Both the position numbers and the translations under genes were made by a program. Positions 38,497 to 42,032 of a stretch of 42,032 nucleotides of DNA are shown one piece after another (positions within the stretch are counted from its first letter, which is position 1; each line of letters starts with the position of its first letter). Origin of the DNA: Planctomycetia bacterium (lineage in GTDB: Bacteria; Planctomycetota; UBA1135; UBA2386); assembly GCA_005776475.1 (NCBI GenBank), contig SXPB01000130.1, positions 1 to 42,032 on the forward strand, written 5' to 3'. The notes under the pieces were generated by a model that was given only the letters and a program-made list of their open reading frames with translations, did not search any database and was not told the origin of the DNA.

Positions 38497-40668
38497 TCAG
38501 TAACCCGCCGTCAGCAACACGCCTTCGCTGAGCGTGACGCCGAGCGCGTTCGTCGGATCGAGCACGGCGGCCTGCGCCGCCCACGCCTGACCGTGCCATG
38601 ACAACGGCACGCCGCCGGCGACGGTGGCGATGCCGGCGCTGTCGCACACAACGAACATCAACACGTCCTGGCTGCCGAGCCATTGCGTGCAGCCCGACCC
38701 GAGGGGCACTGCACCGGCGTTGAACGAGAAGCCGAACAGGCACGGCGTGTTGGCGAACGCGCCGTGCGCTTCCACCGCGAACATCTCAGCGCCCGCATGC
38801 GGCACGCCCGGCACCAACTGCAGCGGCCCCAACGCCCCGACGCAACCAGGCCCGAGCGTCTGCACCGAGTGCGCCGGACGACTGTCGAAGGCATAGGTGT
38901 CGGTGCACGGCACCGAACCAAAATTCGTGACCTGGCGATCGCCAGCGAACGCGACCATGCGCTGCCGAGCTTCGTCGAACACGAACACGCTGCGCGATCG
39001 CGGCTCCGGCGCCGACGCCAACAGCCGCGGCGTCCACGCGACGCCGTCCCATTCCCAGAGGTCGTTCAGCACCATCGTGGCAGCGCCGCTGCCGAACTTG
39101 CCGCCGAACAAGAGCACGCGCTGCGACAGCGGGTCGTAGGCGAACGCATGCTCCACGCGCGACCCCGGCACCAACGTCGCCGTCGTCGTGACGTTCCACA
39201 CCGTGCCGTTCCAGCGCGCCGTCACGAACCCGGCAGCACTCCACGCCACCTGCACCAGTTCGTTGCGCGCCGCGTCGAACACGCATTCTGCGTCGGCGAC
39301 GGCGTTCCACGGCGCCCCCGGCCCCGGCGCGAACTGCGTCCAGGCAACGCCGTCCCATTCGTAGAGACCGGACACCCCACAACTGGCGACGAGCTTGCCG
39401 CGGCCGGGATGGAACGTCGGCCGCGCGATGCACGGCTGCCCGGCGACGACGGGCGGCGTCCACGCGATCCCGTCCCACTCCTGCGTCACGACGCCGGCCG
39501 TGTCGCTGCCGACGACCACGGTGCGGTTGCGGATCGGATCGAACGCGCCGCGCGGATACACCAGCGCCACCGGCGACGGCTGCCGCGACCACGCGCTGCC
39601 GTCCCATTCGAGCCAGTTCAGCGGATACATCGACAACGCGACGACGCGCTGGCGATGGCCATCGAACCACGCGCCGCGCAGGTCTTCCCAACCGATGCCG
39701 TTGCCGTGGCTCGTCCACGTGGTGCCGTCCCATCGCGCCGTATCGACACCGAGGCCTTGGGGCACCCGACCGCCCACCGCGAACAGCACGTTGTTCGCCG
39801 GATCGTGGCAGACGACATGGCTGTCGCGCACGGGTGCGGTGCCCTGTTGCGTCCAGGTGGCGCCGTCGTAGGCCCACAGGTCGCCGGGCGGCGCCGTGCT
39901 GCCCGCGGGCCGGCCTCCATGCAGCACGATGCGCTGCAACGACGGCACCCACGTCATCGCCGACCCGTAGCGCGGCGTCGGCCACGCCGGCGGGTTGACC
40001 CATGTCCAGGCGGTACCGTCCCACTCGCACATCAGGTTGCCGGTGCCCATCGGCGTGTAGGCGACGATGCGTTGCCGGATCGGATCGCTGGCGAACGTTC
40101 CCGTCACGGTGCTCAAGTAGGCGACCGGAGCCTGCGTCCAGGTGGCGCCGTCGAAGTGCCACGCGGCGTAGTTGGCGTTGCCATTGATGCCACCGCATAG
40201 GAACAACTTGTTGTTCGCGGAGTCGTGGCCGAGCCAGCCGTAGGCCTGGCGCGTCGGTCGCTGGATTGGCTGTAGCTGCACCCAGTCGATGCCGTCGTAC
40301 TCCCACGTGTCGTCGAGCAGCGACGTGTAGTTGAGGGAATACTCGGTGCGGCCGCCGAACAGCACGACGCGGTGGCGCACTTCGTCGTAGCCCATCGCGA
40401 AATCCGAACGTGGCGGCGGCTGGTGCGCGGTCTTGCGCAGCGACCAGGCGTTGCCGATCCACTCCCAGGTCGCAAAGGTGGCGGTGAACACACTGCCATC
40501 GACCCGGACCATGCGGCCGCGCCGGTTGTCGAAGGCGAGCTTCTGCGTCGATCCCGCTTCGGCGGTGGCGAAACGATGGAACTCCGGCGCCTGGGCCAAG
40601 AGCCCCTGGACGAAGGCGATCACCACCAGGAGTCGTCGGCACAACGTGGCGGGCGAGGCGAGGCGCAT
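38497..40668 (-). CDS. Secreted kelch-like repeat protein
   Basis: 723 residues from ATG 40668 (MRLASPATLCRRLLVVIAFVQGLLAQ, signal peptide). The ORF-track start is 39 codons upstream and unlikely, since a CACAAT box lies 6 nt before 40668. At least ten WEWDGxxW-type repeats are present (EYDGIDWVQL, EWDGTAWTWV, RWDGTTWTSH, EWDGVAWTQF), each followed by a strand such as RIVLHGGR or VLLFGGK; this is a kelch/galactose-oxidase-like propeller. Copper-ligand residues of galactose oxidase are not evident. The last 120 or so residues (GPGCVGALGPLQLVP ... VLLTAGY) form a domain shared with the RCC1 protein at 21115. Probably a surface or secreted binding protein. Confidence 0.85.
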   Translation of the reverse strand: MRLASPATLCRRLLVVIAFVQGLLAQAPEFHRFATAEAGSTQKLAFDNRRGRMVRVDGSVFTATFATWEWIGNAWSLRKTAHQPPPRSDFAMGYDEVRHRVVLFGGRTEYSLNYTSLLDDTWEYDGIDWVQLQPIQRPTRQAYGWLGHDSANNKLFLCGGINGNANYAAWHFDGATWTQAPVAYLSTVTGTFASDPIRQRIVAYTPMGTGNLMCEWDGTAWTWVNPPAWPTPRYGSAMTWVPSLQRIVLHGGRPAGSTAPPGDLWAYDGATWTQQGTAPVRDSHVVCHDPANNVLFAVGGRVPQGLGVDTARWDGTTWTSHGNGIGWEDLRGAWFDGHRQRVVALSMYPLNWLEWDGSAWSRQPSPVALVYPRGAFDPIRNRTVVVGSDTAGVVTQEWDGIAWTPPVVAGQPCIARPTFHPGRGKLVASCGVSGLYEWDGVAWTQFAPGPGAPWNAVADAECVFDAARNELVQVAWSAAGFVTARWNGTVWNVTTTATLVPGSRVEHAFAYDPLSQRVLLFGGKFGSGAATMVLNDLWEWDGVAWTPRLLASAPEPRSRSVFVFDEARQRMVAFAGDRQVTNFGSVPCTDTYAFDSRPAHSVQTLGPGCVGALGPLQLVPGVPHAGAEMFAVEAHGAFANTPCLFGFSFNAGAVPLGSGCTQWLGSQDVLMFVVCDSAGIATVAGGVPLSWHGQAWAAQAAVLDPTNALGVTLSEGVLLTAGY

Positions 40669-40674
40669 GGCGGC

Positions 40675-40680
40675 ATTGTG
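40675..40680 (-). promoter_or_regulatory. -10-like CACAAT, 6 nt before the kelch-gene start
   Basis: On the minus strand CACAAT-GCCGCC-ATG. A GTGATC element 17 nt upstream could be a weak -35. The 6-nt spacing again predicts a leaderless transcript. Confidence 0.35.
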
Positions 40681-40909
40681 GCCAGGATCGATCCGGAGAT
40701 CACTATCGCCGCGGCCCGTCGCCGCGGCCGTCGGGTTCGGCGCGGGCCGGCGCTTCCGGCGCCCCCAAACCGCAAAACCGCGCACTTTCCCGACAGCGTC
40801 CGAGTTCGCATCACTTCGTGCGAAGCGGCCTTAAGACCGGGCGTTCCCGCAGCCGATCCTTGCACGCCTCCCCGCACGCCCCTAACTAGGCGCCCCTAGC
40901 ACCCCCAGC

Positions 40910-42032
40910 ATGGCAAGCCAGAAGAAGCCCACCGGCACCCCGGTCGTCATCGTCGAGTCGCCCGCCAAGGCGCGCACGATCGGCAAGTTCCTCGGTTCGG
41001 ACTACCGGATCGAAGCCAGCATCGGGCACATCCGTGACCTGCCCGGCGACGCCAGCGAGGTACCGGAGGAACTGAAGAAGGAGAAGTGGGCGAAGCTCGG
41101 CATCGACGTCGAGCACGACTTCAAAGCGCTCTACGTGGTCCCCGCCGACAAGAAGGACCACCTGAAGAAACTGAAGGCGATGGTCAAGGACGCGTCGCTG
41201 CTCTACCTCGCGACAGACGAAGACCGCGAAGGCGAGTCGATCTCCTGGCATCTCGTGCAAGAACTGCAGCCGAAGTGCGAGATCAAGCGGCTGGTGTTCC
41301 ACGAAATCACCAAGACCGCGATCTTCGAAGCGCTCGAACATCCACGCGCGATCGACATGGACCTCGTCGAGGCGCAAGAGACGCGCCGCCTCGTCGATCG
41401 CCTGTACGGCTACACGGTGTCGCCGCTGCTCTGGAAGAAGGTCAAACCGAAGCTGTCCGCCGGCCGCGTGCAGAGTGTCGCCGTGCGGCTCATCGTCGAA
41501 CGCGAACGCGAGCGCATGCGGTTCCTGGCCGGTGAGTACTGGAGCCTCGATGCAACGTTCGCAACCGGCGATGGGGCCACGTTCACCGCGGCGATGCAGG
41601 GACTCGGCGACAACCGCGTCGCCACCGGTCGCGACTTCGATCCCGAAACGGGCAAGGTGAAGGACGGCGCCAAGGGCCTCGTCGTGCTCGGTGAGAAGCA
41701 GACGGTCGGCCTCGCCAACGAAATGGCGGGCCAGACGGCGACCGTGCTCGACGTCGAGCAGAAGCCGTACACCGAACGCCCCTACGCTCCGTTCACGACG
41801 TCGACGCTGCAGCAGGAAGCCGCGCGCAAGCTGCGCTTCGCCGCGCAGCGCACGATGCGGGCCGCGCAACGGCTCTACGAAAACGGCTTCATCACCTACA
41901 TGCGCACCGACTCGACGACGCTGAGCACGCAGGCGATCGCCGCGGCGCGCACGTTGATCGATCGCGAGTTCGGCGGGCAATACCTGCCCGACGCCCCGCG
42001 CCAGTACTCGACCAAGGTCAAGAACGCGCAGG
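40910..42032 (+). CDS. topA: DNA topoisomerase I, N-terminal part (runs off the window)
   Basis: 374 residues are visible from ATG 40910 and the frame is open at the window end. The Toprim domain is clear: VVIVESPAKARTIGKFLG with the catalytic Glu, and ATDEDREGESISWHL with the metal-binding DxDxE. Domain IV/III landmarks follow, including ETRRLVDRLYGY, SAGRVQSVAVRLIVERE, and the active-site Tyr330 in FITYMRTDSTT. Type IA topoisomerase I relaxes negative supercoils by cutting one strand through a 5'-phosphotyrosine bond. The C-terminal zinc-ribbon repeats cannot be seen. It is absent from the ORF track because no stop lies in the window. No Shine-Dalgarno is seen; the 241 bp to the divergent kelch gene should hold its promoter (candidate TAGCAC at 40897-40902). 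Confidence 0.97.
   Translation, partial: MASQKKPTGTPVVIVESPAKARTIGKFLGSDYRIEASIGHIRDLPGDASEVPEELKKEKWAKLGIDVEHDFKALYVVPADKKDHLKKLKAMVKDASLLYLATDEDREGESISWHLVQELQPKCEIKRLVFHEITKTAIFEALEHPRAIDMDLVEAQETRRLVDRLYGYTVSPLLWKKVKPKLSAGRVQSVAVRLIVERERERMRFLAGEYWSLDATFATGDGATFTAAMQGLGDNRVATGRDFDPETGKVKDGAKGLVVLGEKQTVGLANEMAGQTATVLDVEQKPYTERPYAPFTTSTLQQEAARKLRFAAQRTMRAAQRLYENGFITYMRTDSTTLSTQAIAAARTLIDREFGGQYLPDAPRQYSTKVKNAQ

Overview
The window reads as high-GC bacterial DNA from a Planctomycetota-like organism, probably a metagenome-derived lineage. The evidence is the gene content: an ECF sigma factor coupled to a membrane Ser/Thr kinase, a DUF6797/sorbosone-dehydrogenase-like propeller protein beside a multi-CXXCH PA14 cytochrome, large secreted repeat proteins (RCC1, kelch-like, HEAT, carboxypeptidase-regulatory-like), a UPF0175/DUF3368 toxin-antitoxin pair and a TonB receptor. 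No ribosomal marker is present, so the phylum call is inference. Coding density is high and no gene-free stretch exceeds 300 bases. The largest gaps are 34364-34618, 31018-31260 and 40669-40909. I saw no rRNA, tRNA, CRISPR array or insertion sequence.

Layout. 1-110 is a low-GC fragment of a YghZ-like aldo/keto reductase, joined in frame to a truncated high-GC PA14/cytochrome c lipoprotein (111-1187), probably an assembly chimera. 1257-7281 (minus) is a three-gene operon, ECF sigma factor > Ser/Thr kinase > membrane-anchored CarboxypepD_reg protein, with 4-nt start/stop overlaps at both junctions. 7486-11481 holds a YbgC-type thioesterase, two lipoproteins and a class V aminotransferase. 11604-16446 (plus) is a coupled operon of a YfiR-like periplasmic protein, a hybrid sensor kinase and a TonB-dependent receptor. 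16553-20958 is a pair of secreted amidohydrolase-like proteins in which only one of three domains keeps the metal-binding HxH motif. 21115-23840 holds an RCC1-repeat secreted protein of mosaic composition and a SnoaL-like lipoprotein.

23853-29528 (minus) is an operon of a DUF6797/propeller protein, a five-CXXCH PA14 cytochrome and a HAD phosphatase. 29616-30343 is a UPF0175/DUF3368 toxin-antitoxin module whose toxin is frameshifted and whose promoter lies in a palindrome. 30433-34363 holds a DUF502 membrane protein, a Pro-rich/aromatic-Cys/TPR secreted protein and an acyl-CoA dehydrogenase. 34373-40668 holds an orphan gene tail, a second CarboxypepD_reg protein, a HEAT-repeat protein and a kelch-like protein. 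The window ends inside topA.

Cross-cutting observations. Several monocistronic genes have a -10-like hexamer (TANNNT or a close variant) exactly 6 nt before the start codon, the geometry expected of leaderless mRNAs. The RCC1 and kelch-like proteins appear to share a C-terminal domain of about 120 residues that could be a lineage-specific surface or sorting module.
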